From NCBI RefSeq assembly GCF_029624125.1, contig NZ_JARSBN010000006.1:62001-126000 (forward strand): a DNA stretch of 64,000 nucleotides. The letters run 5' to 3'. The DNA is from Winogradskyella marincola (lineage in GTDB: Bacteria > Bacteroidota > Bacteroidia > Flavobacteriales > Flavobacteriaceae). The stretch's first letter is position 1; every line of letters begins with the position of its first letter. The position numbers were made by a program, and so were the translations under genes. Under the pieces are notes generated by a model. The model did not search any database. It was not told where the DNA came from and was given only the letters and a program-made list of their open reading frames with translations. Below, piece by piece: positions 51,301 to 60,498 of the stretch.

Positions 51301-53886
51301 TTTGGGTATGCACCACAAGTTGAAGTTGTTCGCTCAATCCATTTTGATGGCTCTGGAGATTATATAGACATTGAAAACAATCTAAACTTAGACCCTTCTG
51401 GATTTACAGTCTCTGCTTGGATAAAGCGTGATGCTGCAGATTCTGGCACAAAATCAATATTATCAAAAAGAGACTTAACTTTTACTCAAGGTTACGACTT
51501 AAGGATATTAGATGATAATAGAATAGAAGCATATTGGAAAAATGGTACAGATCAAATAACTGTATCTAATACAAGTATCCCAGATGATCAATGGCACCAT
51601 GTATCGGTTATATACAATGGCACAACCGCATCTATATACATAGATGGTGTGCTAGATAAAAATGAGGCAAAAACAGCTCCAACTACAACAAACGATTCTT
51701 TCTTAATTGCTGCTGCAGGTAAAAATACTACTACGCAACATTTTAGAGGAAATATTGATGAAGTAAGAGTTTGGAATACAGTTCTAACTGAGGATCAATT
51801 AAGATTTGTAATGAATCAAGAAATTGAAGAAAACGCTGGTCAGGTTATGGGTACTGTATTACCAACTTCGATAACAAAAAATGATATTAATGCCGTACCA
51901 TGGAGCGACTTAGCAGGCTACTACCCTATGTCTGTTTACACATACACAAACACAGATGATGCTTCTGGAAATGGTAATCAAGGTGCATTGAGAAACCTAG
52001 ATACTGTTGACAGACAAACAGCACCATTACCATACGAATCAACTCAAAATGGTGATTGGGACACTAACGCTACTTGGGTGAACGGAGACGTTCAATACAC
52101 TCCAGGTACTGCTTCTATAGTTGACCCAAGTGTTACCGTAAATTGGAACATTGTTAGAACCGCTCACAATGTCACAATGGACAACAGTACATTACCTGCT
52201 GGCAACAATGAAAACAGAAATGTTTTAGGGTTATATGTTGATGCAAATACACTAACCCTAAATGGAGACAATACTACAAATACAGGTAGTGGCATTACAG
52301 TATCTCATTATCTAAATTTAACCAGCAAAATTGACCTAGAGGGAGATTCTCAGCTTATACAAACAGAAGATAGTGACTTGCTAGTTGGCATTAATGGTGA
52401 ACTTGAAAAAGATCAGCAAGGTACTGCAGACACTTACACCTACAATTACTGGTCATCTCCTGTTGGCGATGTAGACACTGCAATAAACAATTATCGTTAT
52501 TCTGTACAAGATGTAATGTTTGATGGAAGTAATCCTGTTAACTTTTCGAGTTCTGGTTACGATGGTGCAGACACAAACCCAATAAGAATTGCAGATTATT
52601 GGATTTGGAAATTTGCAAATTTACCAAGTGATGACTACTCTGCTTGGCAACATGTAAGACGAACAGGTACTATATATGCCGGAGAAGGTTTCACCATGAA
52701 AGGTCCAGACTCTGGTGGTATATTAGACGATCAAAATTATGTTTTCTTAGGACGACCAAACAATGGAGATATTAGTTTAACAATTAACGTTGATAATGAT
52801 TACTTAATTGGCAACCCTTACGCTTCATCATTAGATGCTAACGAATTTATTTTAGACAATCCTAATACTACAGGAGCACTTCAGTTCTGGGAACATTGGG
52901 GTGGAGGATCTCATGTCTTACAACAATATCAAGGTGGATATGCAATTTATAACCTTTCTGGAGGTGTACCAGCACCAGCACCAGATCCAGATGTTGCTCA
53001 AGTTGGTGTAGGTACAAAAACACCAGGTAGATACGTACCTGTAAGTCAAGGATTCTTTGTTTCAGGTATTAGCGATGGCACTATAAATTTTGAAAACGAT
53101 CAACGTGCTTTTACTAAGGAAGGTGGTTCCTCTTCAGTTTTTATGAGATCTGCTAATTCTTCAAACAATCAAAATTCTGAAGCTGTTGATGTAGATGACA
53201 GAATGAAATTTAGATTTGGCTACAGAGCATGTAATACTATGCATTTACAGAGAGAACTTCTATTAACTATAGACGAAAACACAACTGAAGGTATAGATTG
53301 GGCTTACGATGCTCACCTTAACGAAGACCAAACAGACGATATGTTTTGGATGATTGAAGATGAAAAATTTATTATTCAAGCTAACGATAATGCCAGCCTT
53401 ACTACTGTATATCCACTCGGAATTAAAACAAGTACAGATGGTGTAAGTACTTTTTCTATCAATGCTCTAGAAAATGTGCCTGATAGTGTAAATATTTTTT
53501 TACACGATAAAGCATTAAACGTCTTTCATGATTTAAGAACTAATGCATATGAAATATTCTTAAGTGAAGATGAGTACTTAGATAGATTTGAAATTACCTT
53601 TAAAATCATGTCTAACTCACTCGGAATTGATGAGCAAGACATCAGCAGTCTAGATGTATTGTACTCTAATGATAAAGAGAAAATTGTATTAATAAACCCT
53701 AATCTTGTAGAGGTAAAATATATAGAACTATTTAATATGCTCGGACAATCTGTCCAAAAATTAGAAAGCATTTCAGAGAGCGGTTACTCTGAATATGATG
53801 TTAAGAATTTAAGCACTGGAACTTATGTTATTAAGTTATATACTGTAAGCGGTTCAGTATCGACTAAGAAAGTTTTAGTAAAGTAA
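48352..53886 (+). CDS. giant T9SS-exported multidomain adhesin-like protein with LamG domain
   Basis: This 1844-residue protein has a signal peptide (cleaved near LIFSQ). In order it carries a MAM-like domain (about 30-200, NFTAVSP at its end), a choice-of-anchor D/ASH-type domain (about 205-330, with FAITFNPSGAGLRTATVTI) and a second MAM-like domain (about 340-500). A LamG-like region follows (about 515-780, VANNLDLWLKADM), then a segment with YDIAGIGRDDISELNQKQS typical of flavobacterial surface proteins (DUF8202-like). A clear LamG domain (about 995-1150, IHFDGSGDYIDIEN, DDQWHHVSVIYNG) and a C-terminal T9SS sorting domain (VKYIELFNMLGQSV, GTYVIKLYT, KKVLVK) end the protein. It is likely a surface protein binding glycans or adhering. 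No catalytic motif is evident. Confidence 0.88.
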   Translation: MRTITKTVIRYAIFVCAILFTTLIFSQTCGSTISTFPYSQNFESGSGSWTQGGGDNFNWTRNSGGTPSSNTGPSSGDGDTWYMYIEASNPNFPSRSAHFDSPCFNITSVGSASFSYSYHMYGANVGTLSVLISTDNGASFPTTLRTFSGNLGNVWNQDSIDLSAYIGQTIKLRFRAISGNSGSNGWSSDIAIDNVNFTAVSPAPEINITGNGNSIADGDTTPSLSDYTDFGYADISSGTKENTFIIENTGGSNTLNLIGVSPYVTIGGTNATDFTVTTIPSSSIASGSNTTFAITFNPSGAGLRTATVTILNDDSDENPYNFNIQGRGFTALACDEYILHNATFESDQNGWTSGGSDASRVTDATWSYDGSHSLRVRDNSGNASAFNSPTFELYYYDKVDFKFFFAPDSVENGEEFLIEYSPDGGTTWTYSQSFEGGTVSSKDADFETTTTAIFYSKTVTLRSDLHQIGTSNGRFRIRANASDDDDEIFIDNITITGTTYCDITEAPGGVANNLDLWLKADMLDGSSEGINGSLVNTWIDNGKGNDAKTVVTGQEPVYRNNTTRNFNFNPVIDFENNNSTANRDMTYIINDGSRDELSGTGGFNSTDMFVVLMPDPTVTTSMIPLDTFTSTDPSVNDTQTEDVTGFGYGGYSARFTGEYFAYCIGVTSGTSGGPGYGRADTSGSHDYNQISIVNIRNNDSDTGTELYLNANQVGDTTNDAADFASVNNTRFWLGRSQYWNGSFDGRIAEVVTYSITNNDSDLTQARNRIQSYLAVKYGITLGTNGTSQDYVDSDGTVIWDQSANSGYNYDIAGIGRDDISELNQKQSSSVNDATDGTGLTEGILTFGLTDIYDTNTENKSSNPTTLNDKEYLMWGNNGADLNLSASTVTVNMSSDITPSLTTNVSFTAMQRIWKVVENGGDIPTVKVRIPQNAIRNISPPGNYYMFISNTGIFDPTANYRVMSSDGNGNLEAEYDFDGTKYITFGYAPQVEVVRSIHFDGSGDYIDIENNLNLDPSGFTVSAWIKRDAADSGTKSILSKRDLTFTQGYDLRILDDNRIEAYWKNGTDQITVSNTSIPDDQWHHVSVIYNGTTASIYIDGVLDKNEAKTAPTTTNDSFLIAAAGKNTTTQHFRGNIDEVRVWNTVLTEDQLRFVMNQEIEENAGQVMGTVLPTSITKNDINAVPWSDLAGYYPMSVYTYTNTDDASGNGNQGALRNLDTVDRQTAPLPYESTQNGDWDTNATWVNGDVQYTPGTASIVDPSVTVNWNIVRTAHNVTMDNSTLPAGNNENRNVLGLYVDANTLTLNGDNTTNTGSGITVSHYLNLTSKIDLEGDSQLIQTEDSDLLVGINGELEKDQQGTADTYTYNYWSSPVGDVDTAINNYRYSVQDVMFDGSNPVNFSSSGYDGADTNPIRIADYWIWKFANLPSDDYSAWQHVRRTGTIYAGEGFTMKGPDSGGILDDQNYVFLGRPNNGDISLTINVDNDYLIGNPYASSLDANEFILDNPNTTGALQFWEHWGGGSHVLQQYQGGYAIYNLSGGVPAPAPDPDVAQVGVGTKTPGRYVPVSQGFFVSGISDGTINFENDQRAFTKEGGSSSVFMRSANSSNNQNSEAVDVDDRMKFRFGYRACNTMHLQRELLLTIDENTTEGIDWAYDAHLNEDQTDDMFWMIEDEKFIIQANDNASLTTVYPLGIKTSTDGVSTFSINALENVPDSVNIFLHDKALNVFHDLRTNAYEIFLSEDEYLDRFEITFKIMSNSLGIDEQDISSLDVLYSNDKEKIVLINPNLVEVKYIELFNMLGQSVQKLESISESGYSEYDVKNLSTGTYVIKLYTVSGSVSTKKVLVK

Positions 53887-53917
53887 TTTTTGCCCCAAAT
53901 CTTAAATCTTAACTACA

Positions 53918-53947
53918 AAAAAGCCCTGAATTAATTCAGGGCTTTTT
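53918..53947. terminator. bidirectional terminator between the LamG protein gene and hisS
   Basis: A perfect 30-nt palindrome: AAAAAGCCCTGAATT followed by AATTCAGGGCTTTTT. It lies between two convergent genes. Confidence 0.9.
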
Positions 53948-53971
53948 AATTTTTATAATATATGTATTACT

Positions 53972-55342
53972 CTATTTTAGTGTAGATAATAACTCTTGAA
54001 TATTTAACTTCTCTTGCTCGCCTGTTTTCATATTTTTAAGAGTATAAGTGCCAGAATTTAGCTCCTCCTCTCCTACTAAAACTACATAAGGAATATTACG
54101 ACGATTAGCATGGGTCATTTGCTTTTTCATTTTAGCACTATCAGGATACAACTCAGCTTTAACACCATGTTGCCTCAAATTAGTTACGGCTTGCAAACAA
54201 GCCATAGCTTCTTTCTCACCAAAATTAATGAAGAGTACTTTGGTGGCATCAGTTATTGTTTCTGGGAATAAATTAAGTTCTTCTAAAACCAGGTAAATTC
54301 TATCTAAGCCAAAGCTAATTCCTACTCCACTTGTATCTGGTTTTCCAAATATACTTGTTAGATCATCATAACGACCTCCTCCACCAATAGAGCCCATTTT
54401 TACACCTTCTGGAGCAGCCACTTCAAAAATTGCACCTGTGTAATAATTAAGTCCTCTGGCTAAAGTAACGTCTAATTGAAGGTTAGCCGTTTTTAATCCT
54501 AATTTAGAAATTGAAGCATCTATAAACTCTAATTCTTCAATACCTTTTAGTCCTACTTCAGAGGTGTTTAAAATAGATTTTAAGCTTTCTACTTGCGTAC
54601 CAAAATCTCCTTCTAATGAGAATAAAGGCTGTAACTTAGAAATACCATCTTCTGAAATGCCTTTGCTGCGCATTTCTTCTTTTACCTTCTCCTCTCCTAT
54701 TTTATCGAGCTTATCTAAAGCCACTGTAAAATCAATAAGTTTATCTTGAGCTCCAATAACTTCTGCAATACCAGATAAAATTTTACGGTTGTTGATTTTT
54801 ATAGTAACTCCTTTTAAATCTAAAGCTGTAAACACAGCATCGTACAATTGTACAAACTCAACCTCTTGAAATAACGACGTTGAACCAACAACATCTGCAT
54901 CACATTGGTAAAATTCTCTAAAACGGCCTTTTTGCGGACGGTCTGCACGCCATACTGGCTGTATTTGATAACGTTTAAACGGAAATTCTATCTCATTTTG
55001 GTGTTGTACGACATAACGTGCAAAAGGCACTGTAAGATCATAACGAAGGGCTTTTTCTGAGATTTTAGACGTTATTCTAGTTTCATCTTTTGAAGTATAA
55101 TCTTCATCAGAAACCTTTTTTAAATAATCACCACTATTCAAAATCTTAAAAATCAAGCGATCTCCTTCATCACCATATTTTCCCATTAAAGTATCTGAGT
55201 TTTCAAAACTTGGTGTTTCAATCGGTTGAAATCCGTATAACTCAAATCGCTCTTTTATAATGTTCATTATATAAGAACGTTTTGCAACCTCTACTGCATT
55301 AAAATCTCTGGTACCTTTTGGAATACTTGGTTTTTGTGCCAT
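53972..55342 (-). CDS. hisS: histidyl-tRNA synthetase
   Basis: This class II synthetase (456 residues from the start [14 protein letters not shown]; an ATG four codons upstream is less likely) shows motif 2 [15 protein letters not shown], the histidine-specific [14 protein letters not shown], motif 3 [15 protein letters not shown] and a C-terminal anticodon-binding domain ([27 protein letters not shown]). It charges tRNA-His in the cytoplasm. A good promoter lies at 55397-55429. Confidence 0.97.
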   Translation of the reverse strand: MAQKPSIPKGTRDFNAVEVAKRSYIMNIIKERFELYGFQPIETPSFENSDTLMGKYGDEGDRLIFKILNSGDYLKKVSDEDYTSKDETRITSKISEKALRYDLTVPFARYVVQHQNEIEFPFKRYQIQPVWRADRPQKGRFREFYQCDADVVGSTSLFQEVEFVQLYDAVFTALDLKGVTIKINNRKILSGIAEVIGAQDKLIDFTVALDKLDKIGEEKVKEEMRSKGISEDGISKLQPLFSLEGDFGTQVESLKSILNTSEVGLKGIEELEFIDASISKLGLKTANLQLDVTLARGLNYYTGAIFEVAAPEGVKMGSIGGGGRYDDLTSIFGKPDTSGVGISFGLDRIYLVLEELNLFPETITDATKVLFINFGEKEAMACLQAVTNLRQHGVKAELYPDSAKMKKQMTHANRRNIPYVVLVGEEELNSGTYTLKNMKTGEQEKLNIQELLSTLK

Positions 55343-55396
55343 AATATTTCCCACGAAAGTGGGAATCTCTTTTAGTGAAACTTCATATTTAAGTCA

Positions 55397-55429
55397 CAAA
55401 AATATTATAATTTTTAGAGGCATACCCAA
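55397..55429 (-). promoter_or_regulatory. hisS promoter
   Basis: On the minus strand TTG (55429-55427) is followed after 22 nt by TATTTTTG (55404-55397), an exact Bacteroidetes-type promoter, about 55 nt upstream of the chosen start. Confidence 0.65.
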
Positions 55430-55510
55430 GTAATTTTAAATTTATAGTAACTTTATGGTGTTTGAGACGTCTTATGGTTTTAAACAATCCAACTAACTTC
55501 AAACATTACT

Positions 55511-56752
55511 ATGTTTTCATTAGCTAAAGAGAATGTAAAAATTGCTTTTGGTTCTATAAAAAGCCAGCTACTTCGTACCATTTTAACGGTTTTAATCATT
55601 GCTATAGGTATTATGGCATTGGTTGGCATATTAAGTGGTGTATCTGCTTTAGAGAATACTATTTCTAGTAATTTTTCTTCAATGGGTGCTAATACTTTCA
55701 ATTTTCAACGCTACGAGTTTAGAGCTCAACGTCAAAGCAGTAGAGAGCGTCAGAAAATTAATCCTATTATAAGTTATAGAAACGTAAAAGATTTTATTGA
55801 CAATTATGACTACCCTTATACTAAAGTTGCGGTTTCTTTTTATGGTTCTGCTACATCTGAAGTAAAATATGAAAACGAAAAGACCGATCCTGAAGTTGCT
55901 GTTATTGGTGCAAATGAAAACTATATTGAAAATTCTGGATTAGAAATTGAGAATGGTCGTTCTTTAAATTTTGCTGACGTTGAAAACAACAATACCGTTT
56001 GTGTTATTGGTAGCGATTTGCAAAAGGCGCTTTTTCCTAATGAAAACCCAATAGATAAAACGATAAGCGTTAGAGGATCTAAGTTTAAGGTCATTGGAGT
56101 TATAAAAGAGAAAGGTTCTACGTTTGGCAACAATCAAGACTTAACTGTAATACTACCAATACAAAAAGCACGATCTATCTTTACCAACGCAAATATAAAC
56201 TACACTCTAAGTGTTAAAGTAGATAAAACAGATATGCTCGAAGGTGCTCAAGATGATGCTATTCTAACCTTTAGAAATGTACGCGGCCTCAATCCTGTTG
56301 AAGAAAATAATTTTGGTATAGAGCGAAGTGATGATTTACTAAACCGTGCTGCTGAAAACACTTTTGCTTTATATGTTATTGCTTGGGTAATTAGTATTAT
56401 TACCATTGTTGGCTCAACAATAGCGCTATTAAATATTATGTTGGTTTCTGTTACTCAGCGTACTAGAGAGATTGGTATTAGAAAGGCTCTAGGTGCAAAA
56501 AGAAGAACAATAGCTTTTCAATTTTTTATTGAGACCATCATTATTGGACAACTTGGTGGAATTTTAGGTATTATTTTGGGTATTCTGATTGGTTGGGGAA
56601 TAGCAGCTGCTTTTGAATTAGAATTTTCAACACCTTGGGTAGCCATGATTTGGGCAACTAGCATTGCTTTTATTGTAGCTATTATTTCTGGCTCTTATCC
56701 TGCTACAAAAGCAGCAAAATTAGATCCTATAGAATCTCTTAGATACGAATAA
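55511..56752 (+). CDS. MacB/FtsX-type ABC transporter permease
   Basis: This 413-residue protein has the MacB layout: an N-terminal membrane segment (about 22-45, TILTVLIIAIGIMALVGIL), a periplasmic MacB_PCD domain (about 50-280) and three C-terminal membrane segments (about 285-315, 335-365, 375-400), with TQRTREIGIRKALGAKRRTI, the conserved cytoplasmic loop, between the first two, and DPIESLRYE at the end. It should pair with an ATPase that is not encoded next to it. Its stop is 2 bp before a small gene. Confidence 0.92.
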   Translation: MFSLAKENVKIAFGSIKSQLLRTILTVLIIAIGIMALVGILSGVSALENTISSNFSSMGANTFNFQRYEFRAQRQSSRERQKINPIISYRNVKDFIDNYDYPYTKVAVSFYGSATSEVKYENEKTDPEVAVIGANENYIENSGLEIENGRSLNFADVENNNTVCVIGSDLQKALFPNENPIDKTISVRGSKFKVIGVIKEKGSTFGNNQDLTVILPIQKARSIFTNANINYTLSVKVDKTDMLEGAQDDAILTFRNVRGLNPVEENNFGIERSDDLLNRAAENTFALYVIAWVISIITIVGSTIALLNIMLVSVTQRTREIGIRKALGAKRRTIAFQFFIETIIIGQLGGILGIILGILIGWGIAAAFELEFSTPWVAMIWATSIAFIVAIISGSYPATKAAKLDPIESLRYE

Positions 56753-56754
56753 TT

Positions 56755-56934
56755 ATGCTAAAGTTTTTTAATCGAATAAATAATTTTATCCGAAATCTAC
56801 TTCTTGATGATGTGGATAAAGATTATGGACGACCTCTTCCCTATCACAGAAAGTTTGGTTCTGTAGAAAGACAAAAAAATGATATAAAACAAAAACGTGT
56901 TAAAGAACGTGAAGAACAAAGTAGAGGCTTTTAA
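56755..56934 (+). CDS. 59-residue hypothetical protein coupled to the permease gene
   Basis: A short gene starts 2 bp after the permease stop and encodes 59 residues: a hydrophobic/basic N-terminus MLKFFNRINNFIRNLLLD, a middle KDYGRPLPYHRKFGSVER and a charged tail KQKRVKEREEQSRGF. No family is recognised. The close spacing and the absence of any gap support a real, co-translated small protein. It may be an accessory of the permease, or unrelated. Confidence 0.6.
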   Translation: MLKFFNRINNFIRNLLLDDVDKDYGRPLPYHRKFGSVERQKNDIKQKRVKEREEQSRGF

Positions 56935-56938
56935 ACTA

Positions 56939-57412
56939 CTACTGTCTTATAAGTTTTTCAAAATACTGAAATAAGTCTCCCTTAGTGATATTAGCTCCTT
57001 GTTGAATTAGCTTAAAAATATCCTGGTGCTTATCTTCTGAGTAGTCTTTCTTTGCGTTGAAAAATTCGATATCATCAGACAACAAGTTATCTCGCAGCCA
57101 TTGAAATCCTTCTTTAGTCGTTAAATCTGCCTTATCTTCTTTTAACTTAATTGCTATGAGGTGCATATCGTTTTCTCTGCATTTAAAAAGATGAATCTGA
57201 TTTGGAGAAATATGCTCTAGGTATTCTACCTTACTCAATACACCATACCAAACCAAGTCGCTAAATACATCTAGCTCTTGTTCTGCAGCCTCTGGTTTAT
57301 TTTTTTTTATATCCTCCCACTCATCAGCAGTTATAGATTGTGTTGCCAAGAAATTAATAAATTCCTGGTGTAACTCTTCAAATTGTTCTTTTGTTAATCT
57401 TGCGTATTTCAT
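56939..57412 (-). CDS. DUF6495 family protein
   Basis: This 157-residue soluble protein begins MKYARLTKEQFEELHQEF and contains SDLVWYGVLSKVEYLEHIS and IHLFKCRENDMHLIAIKL, which I recognise as the conserved flavobacterial DUF6495 family. Its function is unknown. It is 5 bp downstream of the GDPD gene on the same strand. Confidence 0.8.
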   Translation of the reverse strand: MKYARLTKEQFEELHQEFINFLATQSITADEWEDIKKNKPEAAEQELDVFSDLVWYGVLSKVEYLEHISPNQIHLFKCRENDMHLIAIKLKEDKADLTTKEGFQWLRDNLLSDDIEFFNAKKDYSEDKHQDIFKLIQQGANITKGDLFQYFEKLIRQ

Positions 57413-57417
57413 CAGAA

Positions 57418-58290
57418 TTAATTGTTTATTGCTTTATGTGCTTCAAAAGGTCTGTCTGTAGCTAAAATATCTACTCCTAATTTCTTCCACTGTAGATATA
57501 GTTTTTCTCCTTTGGCTTCTGCTTGTTTATCTAAGTTGCCTAATGTACCCAAAATGCAAACGATATCATTATCATGAAGCCTTTGATATAGAGATTTATC
57601 CGACAAACGCGTTCCTGTAAAAGCAAGCATGTTTTCTGTTGGTATATTAGCTTTTAATAATCTATCAAACTCTTCATCATTTCTTGCAGAAACCGAAAGT
57701 AATAGGTCTGGTGCCAGACTGTGAGCTGATTTTGCTTGCTCAACATCGTATGTTATAATAATACTTATATCTTTTGCTTCTGCCTTTTCTATAGCCTTTA
57801 TTACATCTTTTTGGCTTACACTTCTCTTAATATCAATTGTTAAAATAACGTTGTTTGCCTTGCTCCATTTTAAAACTTCAGAAAATAAAGGAATCTTATA
57901 ATTGGTTTGGTTTCCATAGTCATCAACTAAACTATACTTTTTTAATTCTTTATAAGTAAGATTCTTCACCAAACCGCTTCCATTTGTGGTTCTATCAATA
58001 GAATTATCATGCATTAAGACTAAAGATCCATCTTTGGTTTGTGCAATATCGATTTCAAAAATTGCCGAAATACTATCGTTCACATACCTTAGGGTTTCTA
58101 AGCTGTTTTCAGGATAATGCTTGATGCCTTTTCCGCCTCTATGCACACTAATACTCGGATAATTAGTTTTTGAAGCTCTAAACACTTCAATGAGTTTAGA
58201 TTTTTGCACCTGCTCTAACCCTGTATTTGACTTAGAGTCTTTACAAGCTACAACTCCTAAAATGAGAAATAAAAAAAAGATTTTTTTCAT
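57418..58290 (-). CDS. glycerophosphodiester phosphodiesterase family lipoprotein
   Basis: About 290 residues from the start MKKIFFLFLILGVVAC, which gives a lipobox with Cys16. An ATG eight codons upstream would put extra residues before the signal. The GDPD signatures are SVHRGGKGIKHYPENS, FEIDIAQTKDGSLVLMHD and IDRTTNGSG. It should hydrolyse glycerophosphodiesters from lipid turnover outside the cytoplasm. It forms a two-gene unit with the DUF6495 gene. Confidence 0.92.
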   Translation of the reverse strand: MKKIFFLFLILGVVACKDSKSNTGLEQVQKSKLIEVFRASKTNYPSISVHRGGKGIKHYPENSLETLRYVNDSISAIFEIDIAQTKDGSLVLMHDNSIDRTTNGSGLVKNLTYKELKKYSLVDDYGNQTNYKIPLFSEVLKWSKANNVILTIDIKRSVSQKDVIKAIEKAEAKDISIIITYDVEQAKSAHSLAPDLLLSVSARNDEEFDRLLKANIPTENMLAFTGTRLSDKSLYQRLHDNDIVCILGTLGNLDKQAEAKGEKLYLQWKKLGVDILATDRPFEAHKAINN

Positions 58291-58367
58291 GATGAAAAAG
58301 ATGAAATTCTGCACTAGACCAGAATTAATTCAACATTATACCTTAATAAAATATAGGTTTTATTAAT

Positions 58368-58399
58368 AAAAAAACCGCTTAGGAAACTAAACGGTTTTT
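58368..58399. terminator. terminator after rplI
   Basis: AAAAACCG pairs with CGGTTTTT and TTAG with CTAA (one mismatch between, GAAA loop). T runs occur on both strands. It ends the S6-S18-L9 operon on the minus strand. Confidence 0.8.
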
Positions 58400-58422
58400 A
58401 TAAATATTAAATTTTGAAAATA

Positions 58423-58872
58423 TTAAGCTTCTGCTACTACTTCAAAAGGAAAATCTATAGTTACTTCTCTGTGTAATCTAATTACAGCATTGTATTTTCC
58501 TAAACGCTTTACGTTACCTCCAATTACGTTGATATATTTTTTATCAATGTCGTGACCTTCGTTTTGTAAAGCTGCTGCTAAATCTATATTGTTTACAGAT
58601 CCAAAAAGCTTATCGCCAGCACCTACTTTAGAAGAAATTTTAACTTCTAATTCTGCTAACGCATTAGCTGTTTTTTGTGCAGCCTCTATAATTGACTTTT
58701 CTTTAAATGCACGTTGCTTTAAAGTTTCAGCTAAAACCTTTTTAGCTGAAGCTGTAGCCATTACAGCATGTCCTTGAGGAATTAAAAAGTTTCTACCATA
58801 ACCGCTCTTTACTGTTACAATATCGTCTTTAAATCCTAAATTCTCAACGTCTTGTTTTAATATAAGTTCCAT
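58423..58872 (-). CDS. rplI: 50S ribosomal protein L9
   Basis: This 149-residue protein has the L9 N-terminal domain MELILKQDVENLGFKDDIV with the signature GYGRNFLIPQGHAV, a long connecting helix and the C-terminal domain. It is the third gene of the conserved rpsF-rpsR-rplI operon, 12 bp after rpsR. Confidence 0.98.
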   Translation of the reverse strand: MELILKQDVENLGFKDDIVTVKSGYGRNFLIPQGHAVMATASAKKVLAETLKQRAFKEKSIIEAAQKTANALAELEVKISSKVGAGDKLFGSVNNIDLAAALQNEGHDIDKKYINVIGGNVKRLGKYNAVIRLHREVTIDFPFEVVAEA

Positions 58873-58884
58873 TGTTATGATATT

Positions 58885-59181
58885 TTATTTTAATAAATCA
58901 GCAACATATGGCATTAAGGCTAAGTGTCTAGCTCTTTTTACTGCCACAGATACTTTTCTTTGGTATTTTAAAGAAGTTCCTGTTAAACGTCTTGGTAACA
59001 ATTTACCTTGCTCGTTTACAAAGCTTAATAAGAAATCTGGATCTTTGTAATCTATATACTTAATACCAGACTTTTTAAAACGACAATACTTCTTCGTCTT
59101 TTGAGTCTCTATATTTAATGGTGTAAGATATCTAATCTCACCATCTTTTTTTCCTTTTGCTTGTTGTTCTATTGATGACAT
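58885..59181 (-). CDS. rpsR: 30S ribosomal protein S18
   Basis: This 98-residue protein has the S18 core [35 protein letters not shown] and [20 protein letters not shown]. It is 2 bp after rpsF. S18 binds the ribosomal platform together with S6. Confidence 0.98.
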   Translation of the reverse strand: MSSIEQQAKGKKDGEIRYLTPLNIETQKTKKYCRFKKSGIKYIDYKDPDFLLSFVNEQGKLLPRRLTGTSLKYQRKVSVAVKRARHLALMPYVADLLK

Positions 59182-59183
59182 AA

Positions 59184-59522
59184 TTAAGCTTTTTGTTTGT
59201 TTCTTTGTCTTCTCTTCTCAGCCCAAGCAATTGCGTGCTTGTCTAATTTTACAGTTAAGTAACGCATAAAACGCTCATCACGTCTAAACTCTAATTCTAA
59301 AGTTTCAATAACTTCACCAGCTACTTGGTACTCAAATAAGTGATAAAAACCACTTTTTTTGTTTTGAATTGGGTAAGCTAATTTTTTTAAGCCCCAATCT
59401 TCTTTGGCTATCATCTTTGCTCCTTTAGAAACGAGGAAATCCTCATATTTCTTAACTGTCTCCTTTATCTGATCTTCAGATAAAACGGGATTCAAGATGA
59501 AAACAGTTTCATAATGATTCAT
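59184..59522 (-). CDS. rpsF: 30S ribosomal protein S6
   Basis: This 112-residue protein has the S6 fold signatures [38 protein letters not shown] and [18 protein letters not shown]. It is the first gene of the S6-S18-L9 operon, with a promoter at 59557-59587 and a short leader. Confidence 0.98.
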   Translation of the reverse strand: MNHYETVFILNPVLSEDQIKETVKKYEDFLVSKGAKMIAKEDWGLKKLAYPIQNKKSGFYHLFEYQVAGEVIETLELEFRRDERFMRYLTVKLDKHAIAWAEKRRQRNKQKA

Positions 59523-59556
59523 AATTAATTATATTTGTTTATTGTTAAAACGGCTG

Positions 59557-59587
59557 CAAAAATACACATTATTTCTAATTCTAGCAA
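59557..59587 (-). promoter_or_regulatory. promoter of the rpsF operon
   Basis: On the minus strand TTG (59587-59585), 20 nt, then TATTTTTG (59564-59557), an exact TTG-N20-TAnnTTTG promoter. The predicted leader of about 30 nt starts near a CCG. Confidence 0.75.
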
Positions 59588-59724
59588 CGTTTTACACTGT
59601 AAAGTTTCTAACAATTTCCACAATAATTATTATGTTAAATTTTACTGTTTGTCGGTAAAATTTGTTTTTTAACCGAAAATATTGTACTATTGTCGATATC
59701 TTAACCTAATAAAATATTAATGTT

Positions 59725-60420
59725 ATGACTTTAAACTGTGTAGTTGTTGATGATTCTGCGATTCAGCGCCTCTCTATAGTAAAGTTAATTGAGAATCATT
59801 CCTCACTTAATCTTATTGCAGAGTATAGCAGTGCGTTAGAAACAAAAAACGGTCTTAATACCCACAAAGTAGATCTTATCTTTTTAGATATTGAAATGCC
59901 TGTATTAAACGGTTTTGAACTCCTAGATGTACTTAACAACAAACCCCAAATTATTTTTGTTACTGGTAAAACCGAATATGCTTTTAAAGCATTTAATTAC
60001 GATGCTACCGACTATCTTCAAAAACCTATCACCAAAGAACGTTTTAATACTGCTGTTGAAAAAGCTATTGAGCAGCATAAGTTAAAATTAGACTTTAACG
60101 AAACTGATGGTGAACACATCTTCGTAAAAAGTAACCTTAAAAAACGTAAGGTATACATTAAAGATATTAAATGGATTGAAGCTTTAGGCGATTACGTAAA
60201 AGTTGTAACAGAAGAAAACAGCCTTGTAGTACTATCTACAATGAAGGCTTTTGAAAAAGAATTACCCGAAGGGAAATTTTTAAGAATTCATAAATCCTAT
60301 ATTGTGAATTTAGACAAAATTGATCGCTTTAATAGTAAAAATGTTGAAGTAGGTGCTTATGAGATTCCTTTGAGTCGAAATAAGAAAACACAATTAGTAG
60401 ATGCTTTGAATAATATGTAG
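59725..60420 (+). CDS. LytTR-family response regulator
   Basis: This 231-residue protein has a receiver domain (VVVDDSAIQR, phosphoacceptor D55 in LIFLDIEMPV, FVTGKTEYA, the lysine in YLQKPIT) and a C-terminal LytTR DNA-binding domain at about 125-228 (FVKSNLKKRKVYIKDIKWIE, GKFLRIHKSYIVNLDKID). No partner kinase lies next to it, which is common in flavobacteria, where the LytS-type kinase is elsewhere. It probably activates transcription at direct-repeat sites. Confidence 0.94.
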   Translation: MTLNCVVVDDSAIQRLSIVKLIENHSSLNLIAEYSSALETKNGLNTHKVDLIFLDIEMPVLNGFELLDVLNNKPQIIFVTGKTEYAFKAFNYDATDYLQKPITKERFNTAVEKAIEQHKLKLDFNETDGEHIFVKSNLKKRKVYIKDIKWIEALGDYVKVVTEENSLVVLSTMKAFEKELPEGKFLRIHKSYIVNLDKIDRFNSKNVEVGAYEIPLSRNKKTQLVDALNNM

Positions 60421-60460
60421 AACAACTACTCTTTTCTAATATCTCTACTAACATTGATAT

Positions 60461-60494
60461 AAAAAAATCCCAACACTACTGTTGGGATTTTTTT
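60461..60494. terminator. bidirectional terminator between the LytTR gene and priA
   Basis: AAAAAAATCCCAACA pairs with TGTTGGGATTTTTTT around a 4-nt loop, between convergent genes. Confidence 0.9.
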
Positions 60495-60498
60495 ATAT

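Noticed and set aside
59658..59690. TCGGT...ACCGA inverted repeat before the LytTR regulator gene
   Set aside because: The arms are short and need a bulge to extend, and there is no second copy in the window. Too weak to call an operator.
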